A stretch of 49,292 nucleotides of DNA from assembly GCA_020725385.1 (NCBI GenBank), contig DYFC01000016.1, positions 1 through 49,292 of the forward strand, read 5' to 3'. This document shows, in pieces, positions 1-8,751 of the stretch. This DNA comes from Nitrospira japonica (GTDB lineage: Bacteria; Nitrospirota; Thermodesulfovibrionia; Thermodesulfovibrionales; SM23-35). The notes below the pieces were generated by a model, which saw nothing but the letters and a program-made list of their open reading frames with translations, searched no databases and was not told where the DNA came from. The first letter of the stretch is position 1. Every line of letters begins with the position of its first letter. The translations under genes and the position numbers were made by a program.

Positions 1-235
1 AATTTATTTTTCGATACCTTAGTGTACGTTTAAAGATGATTTGCCATGAACTTTTTTATGTATAACCAAAAAATATCTTTTGATATAAAAATCATCGAGT
101 TAAATAAATTTTTGAGCAATGTCTGCATTTTTTGGGTTAAAATTTATACCGGGCTATAACTTATTTTATGTTAGAATATTTTCATTTAGAAACAAAACAA
201 TATTTTAGCTTATTTCATTATTTAAACTTATTAAA

Positions 236-1957
236 ATGAACATAGAAACTAACAAACAAAATATTTCACAAAATAATAAGACTGAAACCAATGAGCCCCG
301 TGATTTTATTCGGGCAATCATAGATGCAGACATAAAATCAGGCAAGTATGAATCCCGTGTCCACACCCGTTTTCCGCCTGAGCCTAATGGTTATCTTCAT
401 ATAGGACATGCAAAATCTATCTGTCTAAATTTTGGAATAGCCCGGGAATATAATGGTTTATGCAATCTCCGTTTTGATGATACGAATCCCTCGAAAGAAG
501 ATATTGAATACGTAAATTCCATAAAAGAAGACGTAAAATGGCTTGGATTTGATTGGGGAGATAGAGAGTTCTATGCTTCTGACTATTTCGATCAGCTTTA
601 TGAATATGCAGTACAACTTATAAAAAAAGGTAAGGCATATGTATGTGATTTAAGTCCTGAAGAGATAAGAGAATATAGAGGAACGCTAACTGAACCGGGT
701 AAAGAAAGTCCTTATCGCAATCGTTCTGTAGAAGAAAACCTTAATCTTTTTGAACGCATGAAAAAAGGTGAATTCCCGGAAGGCTCAAGAACCCTTCGCG
801 CCAGGATAGACATGTCTTCTGGAAATATAAATATGAGAGACCCTGTGATTTATCGCATATTATATGCAGAGCATCACAGAACAGGTAATAAATGGTGCAT
901 TTATCCAATGTATGATTTTGCACATTGTTTTTCGGATTCTATCGAAAGAATAACTCATTCAATATGCACTCTTGAGTTTGAAGACCACAGGCCATTATAC
1001 GACTGGTTTTTAAATGAGCTTGATGTATATCATCCGCAACAGATAGAATTTGCAAGGCTGAATCTTAGCCATACTGTCTTAAGTAAACGCAAATTGATTC
1101 AATTAGTATCAGAGGGTTTTGTAAAAGGATGGGATGATCCAAGAATGCCTACAATTTCAGGATTAAGAAGAAGGGGATATACACCTGAAGCAATTCGGAA
1201 TTTTTGTAACAGAATAGGAGTTGCGAAACGAGACAGCACTGTAGAAATAGGATTGCTCGAGCATTGTATTCGAGAAGATTTGAATAAAAGAGCGCTCCGT
1301 GTAATGGCTGTATTGAACCCATTGAAAATTGTAATAGAAAATTATGAAGAAGGTTTAACAGAAGAACTCGAGGCTATTAATAACCCGGAAGATATATCAA
1401 TGGGCACAAGGAAAGTTCCATTTTCACGCACAATTTTCATAGAAAGAGAAGATTTCATGGAAAATCCTCCCAAACAGTTTTACAGACTTGCACCCGGACG
1501 TGAAGTTAGACTTCGTTATGCATATTTCATAAAATGCATTGATGTTATAAAAGACAGAACAGGTGAAATAAAAGAGCTTAGGTGTACATATGATCCTTCA
1601 ACACGTGGAGGTGATGCACCTGATGGAAGAAAGGTTAAGGCAACATTACATTGGGTTTCAGCCGAACATTCGATAGAAGCTGAAGTAAGGCTTTATAATT
1701 CTTTATTTACCAAAGAAGACCCTGATGATGTTGAAGAAGGTAAAACATTTCTTGACTATATTAATCCAGAATCATTGACTGTTCTTAATTCATGTCGTGT
1801 TGAACCTTCGCTTTCAGGTGTTAAACCCGGCGGTATATATCAGTTTGAAAGACAGGGTTATTTTTGCGCAGACCCTGATTCTATAGCAGGCAGACCTGTT
1901 TTTAACAGGACTGTGACATTAAAAGACACATGGGCTAAGATTCAGAAAAAACTATAA
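236..1957 (+). CDS. glnS: Glutaminyl-tRNA synthetase
   Basis: This class I aminoacyl-tRNA synthetase charges tRNA-Gln with glutamine in the cytosol. The 573-residue protein matches bacterial GlnRS end to end. The HIGH signature is read as HIGH at residues 55-58 within [15 protein letters not shown], and the KMSKS-like loop is VLSKR at 281-285. The motif [15 protein letters not shown] is also typical. It is about 20 residues longer than E. coli GlnRS because of a polar, Asn-rich N-terminal extension; the first ATG was kept although no clear Shine-Dalgarno precedes it, so the true start could be slightly internal. The upstream 235 bases are AT-rich and hold no gene that I can see. A gatCAB route is not visible in the window. 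Confidence 0.97.
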   Translation: MNIETNKQNISQNNKTETNEPRDFIRAIIDADIKSGKYESRVHTRFPPEPNGYLHIGHAKSICLNFGIAREYNGLCNLRFDDTNPSKEDIEYVNSIKEDVKWLGFDWGDREFYASDYFDQLYEYAVQLIKKGKAYVCDLSPEEIREYRGTLTEPGKESPYRNRSVEENLNLFERMKKGEFPEGSRTLRARIDMSSGNINMRDPVIYRILYAEHHRTGNKWCIYPMYDFAHCFSDSIERITHSICTLEFEDHRPLYDWFLNELDVYHPQQIEFARLNLSHTVLSKRKLIQLVSEGFVKGWDDPRMPTISGLRRRGYTPEAIRNFCNRIGVAKRDSTVEIGLLEHCIREDLNKRALRVMAVLNPLKIVIENYEEGLTEELEAINNPEDISMGTRKVPFSRTIFIEREDFMENPPKQFYRLAPGREVRLRYAYFIKCIDVIKDRTGEIKELRCTYDPSTRGGDAPDGRKVKATLHWVSAEHSIEAEVRLYNSLFTKEDPDDVEEGKTFLDYINPESLTVLNSCRVEPSLSGVKPGGIYQFERQGYFCADPDSIAGRPVFNRTVTLKDTWAKIQKKL

Positions 1958-1958
1958 A

Positions 1959-2072
1959 GGTTTACATAGTTTACAGGGTTTACATAGTTTGCACAGTTGA
2001 AATAAGTTGAAATTTTAAACTAAGTAAACTGTGTAAACCAAGTAAACTAAGTAAACTTGGTAAACTGAGTCA
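1959..2072. repeat. Word-iterated inverted repeat (GTTTAC / GTAAAC hairpin)
   Basis: The glnS-gpsA gap is filled by iterations of the hexamer GTTTAC on the left and its complement GTAAAC on the right. The best stem pairs 1968-1998 with 2018-2048, with about 25 of 31 positions complementary around a 19-base loop. It could end glnS transcripts or be a mobile palindromic repeat; there is no clean U-tract, so a standard intrinsic terminator is not claimed. Confidence 0.8.
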
Positions 2073-2087
2073 AGAAAGGATAGGATT

Positions 2088-3083
2088 ATGAGTTACATTA
2101 CAGTAATTGGAGCTGGAAGCTGGGGAACCACTCTTGCCTGCCTTCTTGCAGATAAAAGTTATGATGTGACTCTCTGGGCATACGAGAAAGATATTGTTGA
2201 TGAAATAAATGAACAAAAAACAAATAAAACATACATGCCTGATGCAATAATTCCTGATAATTTAAAAGCTTCAAATAATTTAGGCGAAGCATTAAAAAAG
2301 GCTCGTTTTATTATAAATGCTGTGCCAGCACAATTTACACGTTCTGTATTTAAAGAAGTCGCTCCTTTATTGAATGGCGAGGCTGTGATAATAAGCGTAG
2401 CAAAAGGCATCGAGAGGGGCACTTTATTGACTGTTTCTTCTATACTTAATGAAATTACAGGACGTCCTGTTGCAGTTTTATCTGGACCGAGTTTTGCAAA
2501 AGAAGTTACAAAAAAACTTCCTACAGCAGTAACTCTTGCGATAAATAACATAAATCTCGGGTTGATTCTTCAGGAGATATTCAATACAAATTATTTCAGA
2601 GTATATACTCACAATGATGTTATAGGAACCGAAATTGGAGGTGCCTTAAAGAATGTAATGGCAATAGCATCCGGGATTTGTGAAAGTCTCGGACTTGGCA
2701 ATAATGCTAAAGCGACTTTAATTACAAGAGGCCTTGCTGAAATGACCCGGCTTGGTGTTGCAATGGGTGCTTCTGAAAGAACATTCTCCGGACTAAGCGG
2801 CATAGGTGATTTGGTTCTGACATGTACAAGTACTTTATCAAGAAATTATACTGTAGGTATGAAAATTGGACAGGGAATGAAATTGAAAGATATTTTAAGT
2901 CAAACAAAAAGTATAGCAGAAGGAGTACCAACAGCTGAGTCTGCTCATGAACTTTCTAAAAAATACGGGATTGAGATGCCAATTATTGAGCAGGTTTATA
3001 AAGTGCTCTATGAGGAAAAAGATCCATTGGAAGCAGTAAAAGAACTTATGGAGCGTTCTTTGAAATCTGAATTTTATAAATAA
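2088..3083 (+). CDS. gpsA: Glycerol-3-phosphate dehydrogenase [NAD(P)+]
   Basis: This enzyme reduces dihydroxyacetone phosphate to sn-glycerol 3-phosphate for phospholipid synthesis in the cytosol. The 331-residue length is normal. A Rossmann motif GAGSWGTTLA lies at residues 8-17. The substrate-domain signatures SGPSFAKEV and EIGGALKNVMAIASG (with the catalytic lysine) are present, as is the C-terminal GLSGIGDLVLTCTS segment. The start is supported by a purine-rich site, AAAGGATAGG, just upstream. The stop codon overlaps the start of the next gene by one base (TAATG), so the two are probably translated together. Confidence 0.97.
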   Translation: MSYITVIGAGSWGTTLACLLADKSYDVTLWAYEKDIVDEINEQKTNKTYMPDAIIPDNLKASNNLGEALKKARFIINAVPAQFTRSVFKEVAPLLNGEAVIISVAKGIERGTLLTVSSILNEITGRPVAVLSGPSFAKEVTKKLPTAVTLAINNINLGLILQEIFNTNYFRVYTHNDVIGTEIGGALKNVMAIASGICESLGLGNNAKATLITRGLAEMTRLGVAMGASERTFSGLSGIGDLVLTCTSTLSRNYTVGMKIGQGMKLKDILSQTKSIAEGVPTAESAHELSKKYGIEMPIIEQVYKVLYEEKDPLEAVKELMERSLKSEFYK

Positions 3084-3820
3084 TGGATGAGCTAAGAATT
3101 AAAAGAATCCTTGAGAATATTAAAAACAACAAAATAACGATTGAAAAAGCTTTAGAATATCTAAAACACCTTCCATTTGAAGATCTTTCATTCGCTAAAG
3201 TTGATCATCATAGAAATATAAGACAGGGAATTCCTGAAGTAATTTTTGCTGAAGGTAAAAACCCTGACGAAGTTGTTGTGATAGCAAAATCCATCTATAA
3301 AAAAAATAAAAAGTTCTTAATTACAAGAGGTTCGGAAAAAATTTACAGCAGATTGAAAATTAAAGAAGCAATTTTTCATCCTGCTTCCAAAGCAATTTCT
3401 GCAGGAGGTGAAAAAGATAAAAAAGGATACATACTGATATTATCAGCAGGTACTTCTGATATTCCGGTAGCTGAAGAAGCTCTGGTAACAGCAGAATTTC
3501 TCGGCAATAAAGTCGAACATGTTTATGATGTTGGTGTTGCCGGAATTCATCGTCTTTTTCATATAAAAGAATCATTAAATTCTGCCCGTGCGATTATTGT
3601 TGTTGCCGGTATGGAAGGAGCTCTTCCTTCAGTTGTTGGTGGGCTAACGGACAAACCAATAATAGCTGTTCCTACTTCTGTAGGCTATGGCACAAATCTT
3701 GGTGGCTTAACTCCATTGTTTGCCATGCTCAATTCCTGTGTTCCTGGCATAGCTGTTATGAATATTGACAATGGCTTTGGCGCAGGATGCCTCGCACATA
3801 AGATAAATAAACCAAAATAA
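3083..3820 (+). CDS. larB: LarB-like pyridinium-3,5-biscarboxylic acid mononucleotide synthase
   Basis: This 245-residue protein belongs to the LarB / PurE-like family. LarB carboxylates and hydrolyses nicotinic acid adenine dinucleotide (NaAD) as the first step of the nickel-pincer cofactor of lactate racemase and relatives. The PurE-like C-terminal half is clear, with SAGTSDIPVAEEA, VAGMEGALPSVVGGL and LNSCVPGIAVMNIDNGFGAG. Cys219 lies where the catalytic cysteine of LarB is expected. The start overlaps the gpsA stop by one base. No larC, larE or larA is in the window, so the rest of the pathway must lie elsewhere or the protein has another role. Confidence 0.88.
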   Translation: MDELRIKRILENIKNNKITIEKALEYLKHLPFEDLSFAKVDHHRNIRQGIPEVIFAEGKNPDEVVVIAKSIYKKNKKFLITRGSEKIYSRLKIKEAIFHPASKAISAGGEKDKKGYILILSAGTSDIPVAEEALVTAEFLGNKVEHVYDVGVAGIHRLFHIKESLNSARAIIVVAGMEGALPSVVGGLTDKPIIAVPTSVGYGTNLGGLTPLFAMLNSCVPGIAVMNIDNGFGAGCLAHKINKPK

Positions 3821-3961
3821 TGCATTTTAAGGCTGACAAATTTTGTTACCTAAAAATGACAGAAATAGCCTGTATTATTCTAATTTAATGTAACTTCTTA
3901 TAAATCTGCATATAACTGCTTGAATTAAAAGGATATTCAATACACAAGAAATATTATTCTA

Positions 3962-3977
3962 TGGCACGAAGCTTGCT
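3962..3977 (+). promoter_or_regulatory. Sigma-54 (RpoN) promoter
   Basis: The sequence TGGCACGAAGCTTGCT matches the sigma-54 consensus TGGCACG-N4-TTGCW. The invariant GG (3963-3964) and GC (3975-3976) are separated by exactly 10 bases. The start site would be near 3988, 18 bases before the chagasin-like start codon, with an AGAAGG ribosome site at 3991-3996 between them. Sigma-54 promoters need an AAA+ enhancer-binding activator; none is encoded in the window and its binding site was not identified. Confidence 0.85.
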
Positions 3978-4005
3978 CTTTTTATCCTTAAGAAGGTAGA
4001 AATTT

Positions 4006-4434
4006 ATGGTTATAAAGGGGAAAGCGCATATAACAAACACTGCTTCTAAAATATTTTCCCTAACTGTTTTTATATTACTCGTTATAAATATTACTGAAGG
4101 ACAAACAATGAATAAAGCTTTAATCACAAAAGACGATAATAATAAAGAAATAACTATCAAATCCGGTGACCTGATTCAGATTGAGCTTGAAACATCCGGA
4201 GCCACTGGCTATACATGGCACATTAATAATTTAGACAGAGAATACTTAGATTTAATATCAGAAGGCATAAAAGAAAATACTGTGGAGGGGAAAGTTGGTG
4301 CTCCAATTGTTAGATACTGGCAATTAAAAGCTCTTAAAAAAGGCATTACCGAACTTCAAATGCTTTACTTTAGACCATGGGAGGGCGCTGGAAAGTCAGT
4401 GGAAAAATTCAGGATTAAATTGAATATAGAATAA
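4006..4434 (+). CDS. Exported chagasin-family (I42) cysteine protease inhibitor
   Basis: Chagasin-type inhibitors block papain-family (C1) cysteine proteases with three loops on an Ig-like fold. All three loop positions are recognisable in this 142-residue protein. SGATGY corresponds to the NPTTG loop, VGAPIVRYWQLKA to the second loop and strand, and YFRPWEG to the RPW/F loop. Residues about 14-31 form a hydrophobic signal segment, so it should leave the cytoplasm. It is the first gene behind the sigma-54 promoter and ends 14 bases before a papain-family protease. The inference is that it holds its own neighbour protease in check, or protects the cell from it. The first ATG was chosen because of the AGAAGG site and the signal sequence. 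Confidence 0.85.
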   Translation: MVIKGKAHITNTASKIFSLTVFILLVINITEGQTMNKALITKDDNNKEITIKSGDLIQIELETSGATGYTWHINNLDREYLDLISEGIKENTVEGKVGAPIVRYWQLKALKKGITELQMLYFRPWEGAGKSVEKFRIKLNIE

Positions 4435-4448
4435 AAAAGGGGGACAAA

Positions 4449-6590
4449 ATGTTTAAGCGTAAGTTTATAGTTTTGGTTACAGCCATAATAGCGTTTCTTT
4501 TCCTTGCCAATTCTTATGTAATTGCAGGGGATCTTTACAAAATACAATCAAAAATAAAATCCCAAAAAGCAGGCTGGGTTGCAGGGGAAACATCTATTTC
4601 AAAGCTGCCACTAAAGGACAGGCAGAAACGACTCGGACTTTATTTTCCAGAAAAAGCGCCTGACGATATGATGATAGCAGCCAATATATCATCACTAATT
4701 AAAACCCAGGTTGTAATTCCATCATCTCTTGACTGGCGAAATAATGGTGGCAATTTTGTTACACCTGTGAGAAATCAGGGCAATTGTGGAAGCTGCTGGG
4801 CATTTGCAACAGCAGGAGCCCTCGAATCAGCAACATTAATTGCAAGCAATACTCCAGGTCTTGACTTAAATCTTGCAGAGCAGATTCTTGTTTCATGTAG
4901 CGGTGCCGGTGATTGTGGTGGCGGATATATAGACTCTGCTTCAGACTTTATTCAATCTATAGGTCTTCCTCCTGAAACATGTTATCCTTATACTGCTACG
5001 AACGGTTATTGTGGAAGTGCATGTTTAAACTGGGAATTAAACACATTCAAAATAAATAACTGGCAATGGATTGCTACACTATATCCTACAGTTGAAACAC
5101 TTAAGGCTGCTCTTAACGCTTATGGCCCGCTTGTTACAACCATGAATGTATATTATGACTTTTATTATTACAAAAGTGGTATTTACAGATATGTTTCAGG
5201 TGGTTATCAAGGAGGGCATGGTATTCTGCTCGTCGGTTATGATGATGCAGGTCAATATTTTATTGCAAAAAATAGCTGGGGCACTGGTTGGGGTGAAGCA
5301 GGATTTTTTAAGATTGCTTATTCTGAAATCTCGAGTGTCGTAAATTTTGGAAGATGGACAATAGCATATACAGCTTTGCCAGATACCACTGAATCATCTA
5401 CAACTGTTGTTTCGCCAAACGGTGGAGAAACCCTATCCGCAGGCAGCTCAAAGACAATCACATGGATATATACCGGTGACCCCGGATATTTAAAGATTGA
5501 ACTTTTAAAAGGTTCTTCAGTAGTAAGTACCATAGCTTCTATGGCTAATAAAGGTGTTAATGGTTCTGGCTCGTATAATTGGACAATACCTGTTTCAATC
5601 ACCACAGGGTCCGATTATAGAATAAAAATAACAAGCAATTCAAATAGTTCTGTTAGTGATATAAGCGATGATTATTTTACAATCAATGGTCCATATGTAA
5701 AGATAACCTCACCCAATGGTGGTGAAACATGGACAGCAGGTTCTTATAAAACAATCACATGGACATATACAGGAGAGCCCGGGTATTTGAAGATTGAATT
5801 GCTTAAAGGAACTTCTGTTGTAAGCACAATCTCTTCATATGCATATAAGGGAAGCAGTGGTTCCGGTTCATATAACTGGACAGTTCCTTCCAATATAACT
5901 TCAGGAACTGACTATAAAATAAGAATTACAGGAACTTCAAATCCATCAATGACAGATATGAGTGATAATTGTTTTACTATTGTTGGGCCTTCTGTAACTA
6001 TAACCACACCCAATGGTGGTGAAACATGGACAGCAGGTTCTTATAAAACAATCACATGGACATATACCGGTGACCCAGGATATTTAAAGATTGAATTACT
6101 TAAAGGAACTTCTGTTGTAAGCACAATCTCTTCATATGCATATAAGGGAGGCAGTGGTTCTGGCTCATATAACTGGACAGTTCCTTCTAATCTTTCCTCT
6201 GGTTCTGACTATAAGATTAGGATAACAAGCACATCAAATGCAACAATTTCTGACACAAGTGATAATACTTTCTCAATAGCAGGACCTCCACCTCCTTCTG
6301 TTATAGTAACCTCGCCAAATGGCGGAGAGACATGGAAAATCTGGACATATAAATATATAACATGGAAATATACTGGTAATCCGGGTTATTTGAAGATCGA
6401 ACTTGTTAAAGGTAACACGGTTGTTAAAATTCTAAAAACATCTGTTTATGTTGGTTCAAACGGGACAGGTTCTTCATATATCTCAATGCCAAGTGTAACA
6501 CCGGGTTCGGATTATAAAATAAAAATAACAAGCACATCCAATGCATCAATAACAGATACAAGCGATAATTTCTTTACAATCACAAATTAA
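4449..6590 (+). CDS. Secreted papain-family (C1A) cysteine protease with four C-terminal beta-sandwich repeats
   Basis: This 713-residue exported endopeptidase has a signal peptide at about 1-26 and a short propeptide-like segment. The C1A catalytic domain follows at about 90-312. The catalytic set is visible: oxyanion Gln110 and nucleophile Cys116 in QGNCGSCWAFA, His257 in GGHGILLVGYDD and Asn275 in AKNSWGTGWGEAGFF. From about residue 318 there are four near-identical units of about 95 residues, each with SPNGGETW and GYLKIELLKG, resembling the Kre9/Knh1 or Ser-Thr-rich adhesion-like domain. These probably bind the cell surface or substrate. A GGGGG-type ribosome site precedes the start. It follows the chagasin-like gene by 14 bases and is inferred to share its sigma-54 promoter. 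Confidence 0.93.
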   Translation: MFKRKFIVLVTAIIAFLFLANSYVIAGDLYKIQSKIKSQKAGWVAGETSISKLPLKDRQKRLGLYFPEKAPDDMMIAANISSLIKTQVVIPSSLDWRNNGGNFVTPVRNQGNCGSCWAFATAGALESATLIASNTPGLDLNLAEQILVSCSGAGDCGGGYIDSASDFIQSIGLPPETCYPYTATNGYCGSACLNWELNTFKINNWQWIATLYPTVETLKAALNAYGPLVTTMNVYYDFYYYKSGIYRYVSGGYQGGHGILLVGYDDAGQYFIAKNSWGTGWGEAGFFKIAYSEISSVVNFGRWTIAYTALPDTTESSTTVVSPNGGETLSAGSSKTITWIYTGDPGYLKIELLKGSSVVSTIASMANKGVNGSGSYNWTIPVSITTGSDYRIKITSNSNSSVSDISDDYFTINGPYVKITSPNGGETWTAGSYKTITWTYTGEPGYLKIELLKGTSVVSTISSYAYKGSSGSGSYNWTVPSNITSGTDYKIRITGTSNPSMTDMSDNCFTIVGPSVTITTPNGGETWTAGSYKTITWTYTGDPGYLKIELLKGTSVVSTISSYAYKGGSGSGSYNWTVPSNLSSGSDYKIRITSTSNATISDTSDNTFSIAGPPPPSVIVTSPNGGETWKIWTYKYITWKYTGNPGYLKIELVKGNTVVKILKTSVYVGSNGTGSSYISMPSVTPGSDYKIKITSTSNASITDTSDNFFTITN
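5401..6587 (+). repeat. Four tandem in-frame repeats in the protease gene
   Basis: Four units of about 290 bases start near 5404, 5695, 5995 and 6298. Units two and three are almost identical at the DNA level over long stretches, for example the shared run encoding GETWTAGSYKTITWTYTG. Unit four is most diverged. This points to recent duplication or gene conversion of the middle units. Confidence 0.85.
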
Positions 6591-6596
6591 GATTCA

Positions 6597-6635
6597 AGGA
6601 AGGAATTCAGGAAAGTTTTTACTGGGTTCCTTCCT
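6597..6635 (+). terminator. Possible terminator hairpin after the protease gene
   Basis: AGGAAGGAA at 6597-6605 is perfectly complementary to TTCCTTCCT at 6627-6635, with a 21-base loop, seven bases after the protease stop. The following bases are CCCCC rather than a U-tract, so this is a weak intrinsic-terminator candidate; the loop is also long. Confidence 0.4.
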
Positions 6636-6808
6636 CCCCCATAATATTAATTGTTTTTCAGTATATTAATAAGTTAGAATAGCATTAAAGTTTTAAGAAA
6701 CATTTCACTTGATTTTTCAAAAAACATTTTCGATACATAGAGTAAGCTCCCTATTTAAGGAAGGACACTTTTACTTTCTAATTTTGATAAAAAATAATTT
6801 TAGGTATC

Positions 6809-8284
6809 ATGACCCGTAAATACAAGTCCATTTTCGAAAAATTAATAGAAATCAATCCATGGCATTTTATATGGATTGTATTTGTTGCAGCACAAATCAT
6901 TACACTTTTTTCGAATATAGTACAAAGTATAATCAGATGGGGATACATATGGCCTGAACTTATACTCATTGGCATTGTTGATGCAGGAATAAATACCCTA
7001 ATTATTAGTCCCCTTGCAATTTATTTTTTGCGACATACTCACCGGATAGATGAAATAAATAAACATTTAGAAGCTGAAATTTCTGAAAGAAAAAAGGTTG
7101 AGGAAGCTCTAAGAAATTCCATTGAACAACTTAAGAAACTCGAGACACAATTAATACAGGCACAAAAACTTGAGGCAATTGGAACTCTTGCCGGAGGAAT
7201 TGCGCATGATTTTAATAACATACTCTCTGCTATTATGACATACTCAAATCTTATGTTAATGAAAATGCCGCAGGACTCAAATCTGAAAAGTTATCCCGAG
7301 AATATTTTAAAAGCAGGTGAAAAAGCTGCCAACCTTGTCAGGGATTTACTTGCTTTTAGCAGAAAACAAATATTAAATCCGGTTCCTTTGGATTTGAACC
7401 GGGTTATTAAAGGCTCTCAAAATCTTTTAAAACATTTATTAACAGAAAATATCAAATTCGAAATTATATTGTGTGACGAAAAACTCGTTGTTTTGGCAGA
7501 TGAAACACAATTAGAACAGGTTTTGATAAATCTAACTACAAATGCAAGAGATGCAATGCCAAATGGAGGCGTATTTACAATAAAAACTGAATCTGTGTAT
7601 CTGAACGATGATCTTATAGATGATTCCGGATTGGAGAAGGCGGGTGTATATGCACTGTTAACAGTTCAGGATACAGGACAGGGGATAGACGAATATATAA
7701 GAGATAGAATATTTGAGCCTTTTTTTACAACAAAAGAGGTTGGTAAGGGTACAGGATTAGGGTTGGCAACTGCTTACGGTATTGTAAAACAACATTCCGG
7801 AAATATTTTGTGTTCGAGCAGCGTAGGACAGGGCACTGAATTCAGAATCTATTTGCCACTCATTGAAAATATTCCTTTGCAGGAAAAGAAAGATATTGCT
7901 TTTGAATTCAAGACCGGTAATGAAACTATACTTTTGGCTGAAGATAATGATGCAGTAAGAGAATCTACAAAAGAGATACTTGAAACTGCTGGATACAGAG
8001 TTATAGAAGCCAAAGATGGTGATGAAGCAATATCAAAATTCATGCAAAATAACAGAGAAGATATAAAACTATTACTTTTCGATATAATAATGCCGCAAAA
8101 AAACGGTAGAAGTGCTTTTGAAATAATAAGACATTTCAAAGCAGATATAAAGGTTTTATTTATCAGCGGGCATACCAATGATATAATTCATAAAAAAGGT
8201 GTGCTTGAAAAAAACCTGCCTTTTATCGAAAAACCTTTCACTGCCGAAAGTCTGTTAAACAAAATAAGGGAAATACTTGATTAG
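6809..8284 (+). CDS. Membrane hybrid histidine kinase with C-terminal receiver
   Basis: This 491-residue sensor kinase has two N-terminal membrane segments, about 19-40 and 50-73, with little room between them for an external sensor. A short coiled coil at about 80-120 follows. The HisKA domain has phospho-acceptor His133 in GGIAHDFNN. The ATPase domain has NLTTNARDAM (N box), DTGQGID (G1) and GKGTGLGLA (G2). A receiver domain at about 372-491 has Asp425 in LLLFDIIMPQKNG as the phospho-acceptor and a K-P pair in IEKPFT. The architecture resembles NtrB-type kinases that often work with sigma-54 activators, but no such activator is adjacent. It lies 218 bases after the protease gene and may have its own promoter; a partner is not identifiable here. 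Confidence 0.93.
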   Translation: MTRKYKSIFEKLIEINPWHFIWIVFVAAQIITLFSNIVQSIIRWGYIWPELILIGIVDAGINTLIISPLAIYFLRHTHRIDEINKHLEAEISERKKVEEALRNSIEQLKKLETQLIQAQKLEAIGTLAGGIAHDFNNILSAIMTYSNLMLMKMPQDSNLKSYPENILKAGEKAANLVRDLLAFSRKQILNPVPLDLNRVIKGSQNLLKHLLTENIKFEIILCDEKLVVLADETQLEQVLINLTTNARDAMPNGGVFTIKTESVYLNDDLIDDSGLEKAGVYALLTVQDTGQGIDEYIRDRIFEPFFTTKEVGKGTGLGLATAYGIVKQHSGNILCSSSVGQGTEFRIYLPLIENIPLQEKKDIAFEFKTGNETILLAEDNDAVRESTKEILETAGYRVIEAKDGDEAISKFMQNNREDIKLLLFDIIMPQKNGRSAFEIIRHFKADIKVLFISGHTNDIIHKKGVLEKNLPFIEKPFTAESLLNKIREILD

Positions 8285-8299
8285 TCTATAAAATGTCAT

Positions 8300-8329
8300 T
8301 TGACAATATGTTTAAGACTTATCTATACT
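8300..8329 (+). promoter_or_regulatory. Sigma-70 promoter of the thi operon
   Basis: TTGACA at 8300-8305 and TATACT at 8324-8329 are separated by 18 bases. The expected start site near 8336 coincides with the beginning of the TPP aptamer at 8338, which supports the assignment. Confidence 0.85.
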
Positions 8330-8337
8330 GAAATTAA

Positions 8338-8428
8338 CCCAGGGGGTGGCTAAAAGCCTGAGATTCTCCTGAATATCCAGGAGTGACCCCTTGAACCTGA
8401 TACGGATAATACCGGCGTAGGGAATGGG
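8338..8428 (+). promoter_or_regulatory. TPP riboswitch (THI element) aptamer
   Basis: The RNA carries the conserved TPP-aptamer core. CTGAGA lies near 8358-8363, ACCCCTTGAACCTGAT at 8386-8401, and GGATAATACCGGCGTAGGGA at 8404-8423. P1 pairs 8338-8341 (CCCA) with 8425-8428 (TGGG), P2 uses the G run at 8342-8346 and the C run at 8387-8390, and the variable P3 pairs 8366-8370 with 8379-8383. It binds thiamine pyrophosphate and should turn the downstream thi genes off when the cofactor is abundant. Confidence 0.97.
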
Positions 8429-8434
8429 ATTGTC

Positions 8435-8495
8435 AACCGTATTTTCCTTCGCCGGGAAATTAACAAATGGGTGAAGGGATACGGTTTTTGTTTTT
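8435..8495 (+). terminator. Riboswitch expression platform: intrinsic terminator with alternative antiterminator
   Basis: AACCGTAT (8435-8442) pairs with ATACGGTT (8479-8486) and CCTTC (8446-8450) pairs with GAAGG (8473-8477). A U-rich tail, 8485-8495, runs right up to the thiS start codon. The segment 8443-8455 is instead complementary to the 3' side of the aptamer at 8412-8424 (12 pairs, one mismatch), giving an antiterminator. The two folds exclude each other, so TPP binding frees the terminator arm. Confidence 0.9.
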
Positions 8496-8696
8496 ATGAG
8501 ACTAATAGTAAATGGCGAACCTTATGAAACATTAAAAGCTGACACTATACAGAGCCTTTTAGATGAACTCGGTGTTTCTTCTGTTAAGGTTGCTGTAGAA
8601 GTAAATTTAAATATAATCAAAAAAGTTGATTATTCAAATTATAAACTCAAAGACGGTGATAGGATTGAGATTGTTAATTTTGTTGGAGGTGGATAA
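8496..8696 (+). CDS. thiS: Sulfur carrier protein ThiS
   Basis: This 66-residue ubiquitin-fold carrier delivers sulfur, as a C-terminal thiocarboxylate, to thiazole synthase ThiG. It begins with MRLIVNGEPYE and ends in the diagnostic Gly-Gly tail (NFVGGG). It is the first gene behind the TPP riboswitch. Its start codon directly follows the U-tract of the leader terminator. The nearest Shine-Dalgarno-like bases (GAAGGG, 8473-8478) lie within the terminator arm about 17 bases away, so initiation is probably weak or coupled to leader folding. The adenylating enzyme ThiF and the ThiH/ThiO partner are not in this window. Confidence 0.95.
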   Translation: MRLIVNGEPYETLKADTIQSLLDELGVSSVKVAVEVNLNIIKKVDYSNYKLKDGDRIEIVNFVGGG

Positions 8697-8751
8697 AAAG
8701 TAAAAAGATTATAGTTTTTAGAAAACAAGTTCTTAAAAGGAGATAAAGAAT

